A stretch of 64,000 nucleotides of DNA from assembly GCA_023212695.1 (NCBI GenBank), contig JALCCG010000095.1:1-64000 (forward strand), written 5' to 3'. This document shows positions 20,361 to 29,787 of this stretch, piece by piece (within the stretch, counting starts at the first letter, position 1; every line of letters starts with the position of its first letter). This DNA is from Sporisorium sorghi. Lineage: Eukaryota; Basidiomycota; Ustilaginomycetes; Ustilaginales; Ustilaginaceae. The notes under the pieces are model-generated. The model saw only the letters and a list, made by a program, of their open reading frames with translations, did no database searches and had not been told where the DNA came from. The position numbers were made by a program, and so were the translations under genes.

Positions 20361-21504
20361 TGTGTGTAGAGTGTTCCTTGTCGCGATTCGATGTTTGAAT
20401 ACTGATGTTTCGTATAGCCGTGTGTAGAAGCAGTGGGAAGCGATGTGCTGTGGGTGGTGGCGATTCGTTGTTTGCCTCCGAGTGTATCACACCGCAGCGT
20501 GCAGTAGCGTGAACACTAGCAAAAAGTGATTACCGTGAGTAGCTCGTCGCGACACTATCCTTCGTTGTCCGAGCGAATCGAGGGGTAAAAGCACCTCTTT
20601 GGTGGTGTGTTGTTCACCGCTGCGAGCAGCAGCCGTTAAAGTGACGCTTGGTGGATGTCGCAAGACTGCCCTTCGTCGTCAGCGCGAATGGAAGACGAAA
20701 AGCACCTTTTCTGCACGGGTGTTGGGTGTGGTTTAATGATGCGCAGTGATCGTCGGGTTTGGTGGATGTATCCAACAGCCACACCGCCGCCTGTTGTCAG
20801 AGCGGGATCGAGGAACAGGCACCACGTTTGCACCGCAGTCCAGCCGCAATTGTTAAGTCGATACGCAGCTACAGTCGACCGCAAAATGTACTCGATCGAA
20901 GTTTTAGCGTCTCAACGACAGCGGCGATGCTGGTCATGTAGATGGTGATGTTGACGCCGATGGAGATGGAGATGGTGATGGTGGTGGTGGTGCCGGATGA
21001 CAAGCGAATGTCTCAGCGTCATGCACCGTCCCGCATGCGCGCGCTCAGCTTACGCCGCCCCGATTTGCGATGCCGATTTGTTAGATCCCATCGCCACCCG
21101 CCTCCTGTACATTCTCTCAACAGATCGTCCGCCGTTGTGATGGGAACGCACAACCCGACAACGACGCACATGAATCGAGAGATGGTGGATGGATGTTGCG
21201 TGCTGGCTGTGAGTCAAGCGTCATGACCAATGGATGTGTGGGCGTCATCGGCAGCTCACCATTGACTCCACCCAAGAGCGTGGTCATGTTGACCCTCCTC
21301 ATCCCGGCAGCGACCTTCGACAGACACCCGCGATACATGCGTCAACAAGCAATATTGCACACATTCTCATCAACCGCGAGTCGTCCACAGCCAATACAAT
21401 CAACAAACAGACATAGTGGAACGTAACATGATCATGAAGAAGAATATACATAGAGAGAAAAGCACTGTGCTGTATCTCTTTTTTTGGGGGGGATGGCTAC
21501 GCAT
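20361..21504. promoter_or_regulatory. Intergenic: promoter of the VTT gene plus 3' side of eIF3a
   Basis: The VTT gene is read leftward from 20360, so its promoter lies here, while eIF3a stops at 21505. The middle is occupied by a degenerate 111-bp tandem repeat (separate entry). A GATGGAGATGGTGATGG-type triplet run lies at 20942-20995. No gene was recognised. Confidence 0.45.
20547..20880. repeat. Degenerate tandem repeat, about 111 bp x 3
   Basis: Three consecutive units share landmarks at a 111-bp spacing. TTGGTGGATGT occurs at about 20649 and 20760. TCGC followed by a CTTCGT(T/C)GTC block and AAAGCACCT is shared by units 1 and 2. The third unit keeps GTTGTCAGAGCGGGATCGAGGAA and GGCACC at the equivalent places. 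The copies are strongly diverged. The first contains stop codons in every long frame, so it is noncoding or decayed. Confidence 0.6.
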
Positions 21505-24500
21505 CTAGGCACGACGACCGGGAGGGCGGTAGACGTTCTTCTTGACCTCGGTGAAGCCGTCGTTGTCAGCCGCGGCAGGAGCAGCAGCAGCGGGGGCAGC
21601 GGCGGGCGCAGAGCTTCCACCAGCAGCCTTCTTGGCTGCCTCGCGGTCGCGCCAGCTAGGACCGTTACCGGCGGCACCACGCAGCATGCCGGGTCGGTAG
21701 ACGCCGGTCGAAGCAGGTGCACCGCCAGCAGCAGGAGCGGCGGCAGCAGGGGCAGCTTGAGCAGCAGCTGGAGCAGCAGCTGGAGCAGCAGCTGGAGCAG
21801 CAGCTGGAGCAGCAGCTGGAGCAGCAGCTGGAGCAGGCGAGGGGCTTCCACCAGCAGCCAGCTTGGCCGCTTCGCGTTCACGCCATCCGGCACGAGCACC
21901 GCCAAAGATCGACGGACGCTGCGATTCGGTCTGAGCTGGAGCAGCCGCAGCAGGAGCAGGGCTTCCACCAGCACGACGCCATCCAGTCTCGCCACCAGCA
22001 GCAGCAGCAGCAACGGGGGCAGGGCTTCCACCAGCAGCACGAGCACGACGGTTAGCCTCAGCCTCCTCTTCGCGCTGTCGCTGCTTGTCAGCAGTAGCCT
22101 GCAACTTGGCCATGCGCTCCTCGATCTCGGCCCGCTTTTTGGCCTCGAGCTCGGCACGCTGAGCCTCTTCCACCTTACGCTGCTCAGCCAGACGCTCCTC
22201 CTCCTCGGCACGAACGCGCGCCTCTTCCTCTTCCTGCACACGACGACGCTCGGCCTCCTCGGCCTCCTGTCGCTCGCGTCGCCTCTCCTCGCGCACCTGC
22301 TGACGACGCTTCTCCTTCTCCAGTTCAATCTGCTCGGTCGCCTTCCTCCTGCGCTCCTCAAACTCGCCGCGTCGCTTGTCCTCGATGATCGATCGAAGCT
22401 GCTGGTAATCCGGCAAGATCTTGGTGAGACGCTTCTTGATCTCCAAGTCGGCAGCGTGCTTCTCCTTGGACGTCTGCAGCAGCGTGATGCGCGCCGCCTT
22501 GTGATACTTGAGGTCCTCCTCCTTCTGTCGCTCGTAGTCGGCCGACAGCAACGGAGCCTCTTCGCGTCGGTAGGCACGTTCCAGGTGGTCCATCTTGCGG
22601 TGAATCAGACGCAGACGCTCGGCGAGCTCCTTCTTCTCCTTCTCGATTTGTTCGACCTGCATCTGCACCAGCTTGTTGGTATCCATGTTGGCCAGCTCCT
22701 CCTCGCTAAGCTTGAGACCGCCGCGCTCCTGCAGCGACTTGGCCATCTTCTTGGCTTCCTCGATGCGCACCGCCTCGAGCTCCTTGTTGATGCGCTCCTG
22801 TTCGCGCTTCTTGGCTTCTTCGGCGATACGCTTCTGCTCGGCCTCGGCAGCAGCGCGGGCACGCTCGGCGCGGGCAGCAGCCTCTTCGCGCTCCTTGCGC
22901 GTAGCCATCTCCTCGAGCAGCTCCTTGCGACGCGCCAAGATGGCCTTGCGTGCGATGGCAGCCTTGTGCTCGTCCTCCGCAGCAGCGATGGCACGAGCAA
23001 ACACGTCGCGCTTGGCAGCCTCGGCATTAGCCAGAATGCTGGGGTCGATGGTCTTGAGCGTCGTGTCGAGGCACGTCGCCAGACGGCTGAGCTGCGTGCG
23101 CACCAACTCGGAGGGAGTAGCCTGCAGTCGAACGTTGTCCGCCTCGGACGAGGTGGAGGCAGCCGGGTGAGCGTCGGTCGAAAAGACGTCATCCTGGAAA
23201 GTGATGGCCTGAGCGACGTGGTCGATGCGGATGTTGAGGTGACCCTTCTTGCAAGCGTTCAAGCAGAACTTCTCGATCTCAGCCGGCGTGTAGCTGTGAG
23301 GAGCCTTGAAAGCCGAAACGAGCTGCATGACCTTGGAGAGCTTGACGGCATCGTAAACCTGGCTGAGCTGTTGGAAGAGGCGGGTCAAGACAACCGAGTG
23401 CAGCGGCTTGACGTACTTGGCCATCTCGGGGTCCTGGGAGATGGAGGCGAGGATGGGCTCGATCTTGGCGCAGATGGAGAGGGGGTGGAACTCGACCTCG
23501 AGGATGTTGTAGAGCTCACGCAGCTCGGGGCGCGCTTTCTTGAGGATATCGCGGTTGAGCGCCTCCTTGAGCAGACCGGCACGCGTAGGGGTGCGGCTGA
23601 GACCCAGCAGCGAAGTGAGACGACCGGTGCGGCTTCGGCCCTCCTGGTCACCCTGCAGGAAGTCGGACTTGGTCTTGTTGAGGTTGCCGGTGCCGGGAGC
23701 GTTTGAAGAAATGACAGGCACAGCGAGGGCGCTGATAAGCACGTAAGAAGCCATGCGGGTGTGCTCCTCGTCGGACTTGGCGATGGAACGGGCGAGGGCG
23801 TAGTATCGGTTCCAGGCGGCGGCGTGGAAAAGGTTGTTGTCCGAGACCATGAAAATACGGGCGAGCTTCTCGTAGTAGTTGGCCATCATAGCCGGACGAG
23901 GAGCCTTCTTGGCCATGGTGAGGAGATTGTGAATGTCCTCGACGGAGCGGAAGGCCTCCTGCCAGAGCTCGAGTTCGACGGCCGAGTTGAGCTGGGCAAA
24001 GCGGGTGTCGAGGTGACGCTGCAGCGTGTCCTGGTCGGTAAGGTTGATAGCGTGGGCGTGGTGCGAGTAGCGGGCGACGTTCTGGAGATGCTGACGAAGC
24101 ACTTCGCAGAGACGACGGAACTCGGTCTTGCGCTCGTACTGCAAACAGAACTTGAGCGCCTGGTTGGCGATCTGCTGGTAGGGCACCTCGAGACGCGCAT
24201 TGTTGCGAAGAATGTCGAGGGCGGTGCGGTAGGCCTCCCAGAGGAACTTGAGCCAAGGAGTGACGAGGACGCGGTCGGTGCGGTCCTTGTTCTGGTCGGC
24301 ACTGACCGAGCCGAGGAGCATGCTCTCGGGAGTCTCGGACTCCTCGAGATCGTCAACATCAATTTCGCCAACAGCAGCATCAGCCTTGGACTGAGCCTCG
24401 ACGACTTTGGCGTCGGCAAGCTTGATAAAGTGCTTGATGACGAGTTCGATGGACTGGGCGTTGGTGTTTTGCGAGACGTTCTTGTACTGCATAAGACCCT

Positions 24501-24705
24501 CCTTGGCCATTCGTCCTTTCTTGAGATCGACGCAGAGATCGACAAAGCGAATCATGATGGGCTCGAGCGACTGGAGGGGAGTCTGCTTGAATCGTCGCGA
24601 GGTGAAGATCTCGTTAAGAGCGGCCAAGGCGGCCTGGTGTTGACCGACATTGATGAGTTCCTCGGACCGCTTGAGGACGGTTTCGGGTTTAGCAAAGGGG
24701 GGCAT
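21505..24705 (-). CDS. TIF32: Eukaryotic translation initiation factor 3 subunit A
   Basis: A single exon of 1066 residues, the largest scaffold subunit of eIF3, which binds the 40S ribosome and links eIF3b and other subunits during initiation. The start PPFAKPETVLKRSEELINVG and the helical-repeat N-terminal half fit the family. The PCI region lies at about 330-510, with CAKIEPILASISQDPEMAKY and a winged-helix end HLNIRIDHVAQAITFQDDVF. From about 550 to 900 the chain is an extremely charged Arg/Glu coiled coil (repeated EERRRERQEAEEAERRR-like runs), as in all eIF3a. The last 150 residues are Ala/Pro-rich with a 12-bp DNA repeat, then a short conserved C-terminus (FTEVKKNVYRPPGRR). The length and order match fungal Tif32. 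Confidence 0.95.
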   Translation of the reverse strand: MPPFAKPETVLKRSEELINVGQHQAALAALNEIFTSRRFKQTPLQSLEPIMIRFVDLCVDLKKGRMAKEGLMQYKNVSQNTNAQSIELVIKHFIKLADAKVVEAQSKADAAVGEIDVDDLEESETPESMLLGSVSADQNKDRTDRVLVTPWLKFLWEAYRTALDILRNNARLEVPYQQIANQALKFCLQYERKTEFRRLCEVLRQHLQNVARYSHHAHAINLTDQDTLQRHLDTRFAQLNSAVELELWQEAFRSVEDIHNLLTMAKKAPRPAMMANYYEKLARIFMVSDNNLFHAAAWNRYYALARSIAKSDEEHTRMASYVLISALAVPVISSNAPGTGNLNKTKSDFLQGDQEGRSRTGRLTSLLGLSRTPTRAGLLKEALNRDILKKARPELRELYNILEVEFHPLSICAKIEPILASISQDPEMAKYVKPLHSVVLTRLFQQLSQVYDAVKLSKVMQLVSAFKAPHSYTPAEIEKFCLNACKKGHLNIRIDHVAQAITFQDDVFSTDAHPAASTSSEADNVRLQATPSELVRTQLSRLATCLDTTLKTIDPSILANAEAAKRDVFARAIAAAEDEHKAAIARKAILARRKELLEEMATRKEREEAAARAERARAAAEAEQKRIAEEAKKREQERINKELEAVRIEEAKKMAKSLQERGGLKLSEEELANMDTNKLVQMQVEQIEKEKKELAERLRLIHRKMDHLERAYRREEAPLLSADYERQKEEDLKYHKAARITLLQTSKEKHAADLEIKKRLTKILPDYQQLRSIIEDKRRGEFEERRRKATEQIELEKEKRRQQVREERRRERQEAEEAERRRVQEEEEARVRAEEEERLAEQRKVEEAQRAELEAKKRAEIEERMAKLQATADKQRQREEEAEANRRARAAGGSPAPVAAAAAGGETGWRRAGGSPAPAAAAPAQTESQRPSIFGGARAGWREREAAKLAAGGSPSPAPAAAPAAAPAAAPAAAPAAAPAAAQAAPAAAAPAAGGAPASTGVYRPGMLRGAAGNGPSWRDREAAKKAAGGSSAPAAAPAAAAPAAADNDGFTEVKKNVYRPPGRRA
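21759..21830. repeat. 12-bp minisatellite inside eIF3a (6 perfect copies)
   Basis: The unit GAGCAGCAGCTG is repeated six times without error and continues as imperfect copies on both sides. It encodes a Pro-Ala-Ala-Ala ladder in the disordered C-terminal part of eIF3a. Perfect copies in coding DNA suggest recent expansion and probable length variation between strains. Confidence 0.9.
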
Positions 24706-25687
24706 TTTTTAAAGAGTTCTGGGTGGTGGTGGTGATTGCCGTCTGCTAGAACGATGTGTGTGGGAAAGTGGGTACGCCCTGGAGTTCACTAGCCGGTTTT
24801 TCTTGATAGAAAAACTTCGCACACTAGGAAGCCGATGGGGCGAAGCAAGGGGGAAAACTTTGGTATCGACTTTGTAGCAAAAGTCGAACACGAAATCCTC
24901 CTTGTTGGAATGGAGCCAAGGGTGTAGCAGAGAAGGCGGGGGGGAGAAAGGTTGAGATGGTGGTAGTAGTGATGGCAGCCAACGACGACGAGCAGCAGCA
25001 GAACTAGAGCAAAACGAGGCAGCGCGTCAGTCAAAAAAGAGTGCAAACTGAGCCTCTTTTTTCTTCCTCTGTCACAAAAGCGCGCGCGCGCTTTCCTTGG
25101 CCTTTTCGCCCTTTGTCCGTCTCTGAGCCAATTTTTTTTTTTTGTTTTTTGTTTTCTTCTCGCTGTTCTTCCAGCCAAATCAATACAAAATTGGTGCTCG
25201 AGTTGGACTGAATTCGAAAAAGCATTTTCAATTTGCGCTCACTCTTTCCCACACGACACGAACAGAAGAAGCGTCTCTTCGATACGGCACACCCGAGAAG
25301 ATCTTCTCGCCGTCACGATCGGATCGGCAGTTGCACCGAAATGTGCGCCGTCGGAAGCATCGCCTTGTCAACCGAACAACGGATGATCCGAGCAACATTC
25401 TCACGAGTGATTGAGCGAGGAGAGTGAGGGAGTGAGAAAGAATGAAATGCGAGAAGCACTTCCCGCAGTCACCTCTCGAAGAAGCGTCTCAGCCGTGCGG
25501 ATATTCCGTGTCTGTAAAGTCATGATTATTCAGCACGCTTTTCGGCACTTTCCTTCTATCGGCTCCACTTCCCATCGGAGCATCTTCCGAGGCTTCTGCT
25601 TTCTACAGTCACCATCACCATCGCCAATCTCGATCACCAGCAGTCGCTACAAAGACGACGACGTCGACTGGCGGCAAGCACACTACT
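24706..25687. promoter_or_regulatory. Divergent promoter region eIF3a/SF3B2
   Basis: Both neighbours start here, so it holds both promoters. It contains G/A-rich and C/T-rich stretches, an alternating GCGCGCGCGC run at about 25080-25092 and a T10 run at 25132-25141. No gene was recognised. Confidence 0.45.
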
Positions 25688-27439
25688 ATGGAAGTCAACG
25701 CGGTGGCAGGTCCATCCAACGGCAGCGCACCACTCACAAAGAATGCAAAGCGCAGGCTCAAGAAGAAGCAGCAACAGCAGCAGCAGCCACAGCAACCACA
25801 GCCATCCTCATCGTCATCAATATCGCAGCCTTCCGTAGCAAAGCAAGATACAACAGCTAGCTATGACGACAATGACGACAGCGGTGCACTCATCGACGAA
25901 GCAGCCGAGTTTCGCATCGATCCCAACTCGGACGTATACAAAGCCTTCTCAAATGTCCTCTCGCGCTATCAGCCTGACACGCTTTCTGCGCAACAGCAGC
26001 CTTCAAAGGGCGAGGTGATCTACTCGGACGACGAGGTTGCATCCGAACACGACTCTGACGCTGACGCTGCTGCTACTGGTCCTGATGCAGCGACGCTCTC
26101 CAAACGCAAGCAGAAGAAGCTGCAGCGCCTGACGGTCGCGGAGCTGAAACAGCTTGTGCCCAAACCCGAAGTGGTCGAGTGGACCGACGTCACCTCCACC
26201 GACCCACGCTTGCTCGTCCACCTCAAGTGCGTGCGCAACAGCGTGCCCGTCCCCCCGCACTGGTCCATCAAACGCGATTACCTGCAGAACAAGCGCGGCA
26301 TCGAAAAACCCCAGTACCAGCTGCCTAGCTACATCGCCGACACGGGCATCGCGACCATGAAAGACGCACTAAAGGAAAAGGAGGCAGAGCAGTCGCTCAA
26401 GCAGAAAACCCGCGAGAGAGTGCAGCCCAAGATGGGCAAGATGGACATCGACTACCAGAAGCTCTACGATGCGTTTTTTAGATTTCAGCACAAGCCGCAT
26501 CTCAGCGCGTATGGAGATACGTACTACGAGGGCAAGGAGTACGAGACGAAGTACAAGGAGAAGCGGCCGGGTCAGCTGAGCAAGGAGCTTATCGAGGCGC
26601 TGTCGATTCCGCCGTTGGCGCCGCCGCCGTGGCTGATTGCGATGCAGCGGTATGGCCCGCCGCCGAGCTATCCGCATTTGCCGATTCCGGGTTTGAATGC
26701 ACCGATTCCACAGGGCGCCAGTTGGGGGTTTCACCCGGGAGGATGGGGCAGACCGCCCGTCGACGAGTATGGCAATCCGCTCTACGGCAACGTGCTGGGA
26801 GGCGCGGAGGAGCAGATAGATGCAGACCTGGTCGATGCGGTGGAGAAGGAGCATTGGGGCCAGCTCGAGCCCGAAGAATCCGATCCCGAAGAGGAAGACG
26901 AGGAACCCGAGGAAGAAGAGCAAGCAGAGCAGCAGCAAGACGAGGACCTGTCCGGCGTGCAATCCGTCACATCCATCGGAGCAGGTCTGCAAACCCCATC
27001 GTTCACCGAACTGCGCAAAGACGCACGTATCGATTCTGCCGCTGGATCAGCACCACGCTCGCTCTACACGGTGCTCCCCGAACGCGCCGCCTCGTCGACA
27101 GCTGGCCAGTTCATGTCTTCCGAACGCACCTACGATCTGTCGTCAACACACCACCCAAACCCTGCCGCGCCCGTGCTCGGCGCACAAGACGCACCAAGGG
27201 GAACCAAGCGACCAGCCGACTCGGTGGCCATGTCGATCAACCCGGACGAGCTCGTCGAGCACGGCGGCGTGCGCGTGGACGAGGCGCAGTACAACGCCGA
27301 GCGTCGGCAGCAGGGCGAGAAGCGCTTCGGCGGGTATGCTGGCGGCGAGGAGGTCGGCGAGATGCGGGCTCAGCTGCAGAGCGAGAGGGAGAAGAGGCAG
27401 CATAGGGAGCACGAGGAGAGACGGGCCAATCGCAGGTAG
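25688..27439 (+). CDS. CUS1: Splicing factor 3B subunit 2 (SAP145/Cus1)
   Basis: A single exon of 583 residues. This subunit of the U2 snRNP SF3b complex stabilises U2 at the branch point. After a Lys/Gln-rich start (KNAKRRLKKKQQQ) and an acidic spacer, residues about 150-280 form the DUF382 core: QLVPKPEVVEWTDVTSTDPR, VPPHWSIKRDYLQNKRGIEK, YIADTGIATMKDALKEKE and MDIDYQKLYDAFFRFQ. The Pro-rich PSP domain follows at about 290-345 (PGQLSKELIEALSIPPLAPP, then GASWGFHPGGWGRPPVDEYG). The second half is acidic (EEDEEPEEEEQ) and disordered. The order and spacing match SF3B2 and its yeast relative Cus1. It shares an intergenic region with eIF3a and is convergent with the Yvh1 gene. Confidence 0.95.
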   Translation: MEVNAVAGPSNGSAPLTKNAKRRLKKKQQQQQQPQQPQPSSSSSISQPSVAKQDTTASYDDNDDSGALIDEAAEFRIDPNSDVYKAFSNVLSRYQPDTLSAQQQPSKGEVIYSDDEVASEHDSDADAAATGPDAATLSKRKQKKLQRLTVAELKQLVPKPEVVEWTDVTSTDPRLLVHLKCVRNSVPVPPHWSIKRDYLQNKRGIEKPQYQLPSYIADTGIATMKDALKEKEAEQSLKQKTRERVQPKMGKMDIDYQKLYDAFFRFQHKPHLSAYGDTYYEGKEYETKYKEKRPGQLSKELIEALSIPPLAPPPWLIAMQRYGPPPSYPHLPIPGLNAPIPQGASWGFHPGGWGRPPVDEYGNPLYGNVLGGAEEQIDADLVDAVEKEHWGQLEPEESDPEEEDEEPEEEEQAEQQQDEDLSGVQSVTSIGAGLQTPSFTELRKDARIDSAAGSAPRSLYTVLPERAASSTAGQFMSSERTYDLSSTHHPNPAAPVLGAQDAPRGTKRPADSVAMSINPDELVEHGGVRVDEAQYNAERRQQGEKRFGGYAGGEEVGEMRAQLQSEREKRQHREHEERRANRR

Positions 27440-27547
27440 AATGAGGCGTGACAGAATGCAGATTGGGGGATCTTCTATGAATGCCAACTGTGTGTGACTG
27501 TCTGCGAGTGTGTGTATGAGTGCAGTGACAGTGATATTTTCGATGGG

Positions 27548-29377
27548 CTACACCTCATCGACCTTGCTGCGATGCAACGAGAAGGCAGGAGTGACCCATG
27601 CGCCGCATCCGCACTGCATGCCCGCCCAATCCCAGCTGCCCAGCTTCTGCCCGCATTTCGCGGAAGGGCAGTTGAGACGGCCCGTCACCTCGCCGCCGCT
27701 GAGATCGGTCATCCACGCCATTGGCTCGATGAAATAGGACGAGCACGCGGGGTGTTTCAGCATCGAGGCTGCCGTTGACGCTGGTGCAGCTGGAGTGGAG
27801 GGACCAGAGGAGGAAGAGGACGGTGGGCGCGGAATGGCGGGTCGACCGGCTCTAAGGGCAGCGAGATGCGGGGGCAGTTGCGAAGCGAGCGATGCGGCGG
27901 ATTGGATGCGTGGTTTGCTGGCTGTTGTTGGTGTCGATGAGCCTGGCGCTGTTGACGGTGTTGAAGATGAAGCGGATCCATCACCAGCGGTGGCCGTCGT
28001 GCTCGCTGGTGTCTGTCCATTCGCACCCTCCCCATCTGCCGTCTCCGCCGCTACTGCTGCCGCCTCAACCTTCGTCGTTGTCTCTCCCTCCGCCGCCACC
28101 ACGCCGTCGTTCGCACTATTCGTCGCGATAGTCTGGCCCGCATGCCCAACGTCCCTCCTCCGATGCTCAAACGCCATCTGCCCTTTGCCCGGTTCGTGAA
28201 TCACCACATGATCCAACGCAGCCAGTTCTCTCCTACAGCCCTTGCAGCGCAGTTTGGGCCCTTTGAAGCTCGGTTGCGCCAACAGCCCACGATTGAGCAC
28301 GCCTTCGTGTCCGCGCACGTGCTCGACTCCTCCAGGAAGGCGGCCAGACGAGTTGGCTGTGACTTTGACTTCCGTTGATCCAGCATTGAGGGTGGAGCGA
28401 GAGTTTGAAGCGTCGTCGGCGCTGGAGGGTGTTGTCATGTTGGAGAGCGAGTTGGCCAGGTTGGGTACGCTCGAGTCGTTTGTTGATTGTGATGGTGGTG
28501 ATGGTGTTGAGGAGGAAACGTTGTTCGATGAATTTTCTTTTTGCACATCGTCGACGAAATTCTTCTCGGCGGTCATCGTTGTGGAGGCTGCACCATCACT
28601 TTTTGCAGCTTGCTCGCCGTTACTTGCCCTCAACGCCGTGAAACCTTTCATGCCAGTCGCCGCGCTCAACGCCGGACTCGGATAGGGACTTGGGTAGTAG
28701 CTGAGCAGCATATCGTCCATGCTGTCCCCGTTCAGGATATCCGTCTTGCTCATCAAGAACCTGCGTACCGCCTGCCACTTCATGTCCACCTCGAAGCCGA
28801 CCTGCTGGTAAAGCTCGAGTTGCGCCATGAAACCGCGGTTGGGCTCGGCGTGCTCTCGACGGCGTTGGATCATCGATACTGCCGTGGAAGCCGAGATGCG
28901 TCGCGTGTGCATGAGGTAGGCTGCGACGATGGCGACCGAGCGTGAACAGCCCGCTTGGCAGTGAACTAGAACTGTGCCTGCCCCACCCGTCTGCCAAGTG
29001 CCCCATCGACCGTTGCGCTTCTGTCGACCTTGCACCAGCTGCTCCACTACCGCATCGTCGTCGTCGCTGTCGCTGTCCTCTTCTGTTGCTGTCGAGCCTG
29101 TCTCTTCGTCTGCCACCCATTCTTCCTCCAGCTGACTCGAGATCAACTCGTTGCATCCGGCAAAGTGCACCAAGATGGGCGCCTTTTCGTCGTCGTCGAT
29201 GCGAACATGCTTCATCTCTTTGCGCGTGATACTTCGCCCGTCAGCCAATGGTGGCGGCTCGGGGATGTTCTGCTTCATGCACGTGATGATGTGCGTGATG
29301 CCTGCGCAAGAGAGGTAGTCGACGTCCATGGCAGCTCGCACCCCGCCCACCCATAAGCCGGGAAGCACCTCGTCCAT
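27548..29377 (-). CDS. YVH1: Dual-specificity phosphatase Yvh1 (DUSP12-like)
   Basis: A single exon of 609 residues. Yvh1 acts in late 60S ribosome maturation, releasing Mrt4, through its zinc domain. Residues 1-190 are the dual-specificity phosphatase fold: VLPGLWVGGVRAAMDVDYL at the start and the catalytic VHCQAGCSRSVAIVAAYLMH (HCx5R, Cys about 138). A long Ser/Ala/Thr-rich insert follows. The zinc part begins with LRCKGCRRELA (about 372) and, after a second low-complexity insert, ends with YFIEPMAWM, CGQKLGSWDW and CGCGAWVTPAF. Yeast Yvh1 is far shorter; the inserts account for the difference. The frame is open about 47 codons upstream, but the ATG at 29375-29377 starts at the conserved MDEVLPGLW and is preferred. 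Confidence 0.92.
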   Translation of the reverse strand: MDEVLPGLWVGGVRAAMDVDYLSCAGITHIITCMKQNIPEPPPLADGRSITRKEMKHVRIDDDEKAPILVHFAGCNELISSQLEEEWVADEETGSTATEEDSDSDDDDAVVEQLVQGRQKRNGRWGTWQTGGAGTVLVHCQAGCSRSVAIVAAYLMHTRRISASTAVSMIQRRREHAEPNRGFMAQLELYQQVGFEVDMKWQAVRRFLMSKTDILNGDSMDDMLLSYYPSPYPSPALSAATGMKGFTALRASNGEQAAKSDGAASTTMTAEKNFVDDVQKENSSNNVSSSTPSPPSQSTNDSSVPNLANSLSNMTTPSSADDASNSRSTLNAGSTEVKVTANSSGRLPGGVEHVRGHEGVLNRGLLAQPSFKGPKLRCKGCRRELAALDHVVIHEPGKGQMAFEHRRRDVGHAGQTIATNSANDGVVAAEGETTTKVEAAAVAAETADGEGANGQTPASTTATAGDGSASSSTPSTAPGSSTPTTASKPRIQSAASLASQLPPHLAALRAGRPAIPRPPSSSSSGPSTPAAPASTAASMLKHPACSSYFIEPMAWMTDLSGGEVTGRLNCPSAKCGQKLGSWDWAGMQCGCGAWVTPAFSLHRSKVDEV

Positions 29378-29787
29378 CTTTGCCGCTGCTTCCACAGAGA
29401 AGCGATCGCGATGAGATTGCTGAAGATGGCCGGGAGCAAGGTTCAGAGCATGGTGAAGAAAGGCTGTGGAAAGGGAAGGTGTGGGGACGGATAGGTAGAG
29501 AGGAGGTAGAGCAAACAAGAAGAAGGGTCGTGAATGACCATCATCGATTTTGCCGGTTTCAGCGGGAAATCAATCGTGAAAAACAGAGCGGCACGAGCCA
29601 CACCGTATCCACTTAGCTTGAGTAGAAAGTGTGGAGAAACACTTACTTTGCTTACACCTCGCCATCTGATACTCAACCTGGCGTTGAGCACATACTTCTA
29701 GCCTGTCCCACTCGAGACGAAAGCACAATCATGAGTGCAGAATGGACCAACAACGACGCTGTATGAAGAAAACGGTGGAATGACCTC
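29378..29787. other. Intergenic region between two minus-strand genes
   Basis: It holds the Yvh1 promoter and the terminator of the upstream transporter gene. The frame upstream of Yvh1 stays open to 29518 but does not look conserved. No other gene was seen. Confidence 0.45.

Noticed and set aside
21484..23706. 740-codon plus-strand frame across eIF3a
   Set aside because: It arises from the Arg/Glu-rich coiled coil of eIF3a read in reverse, giving Leu/Ser runs. No independent domain.
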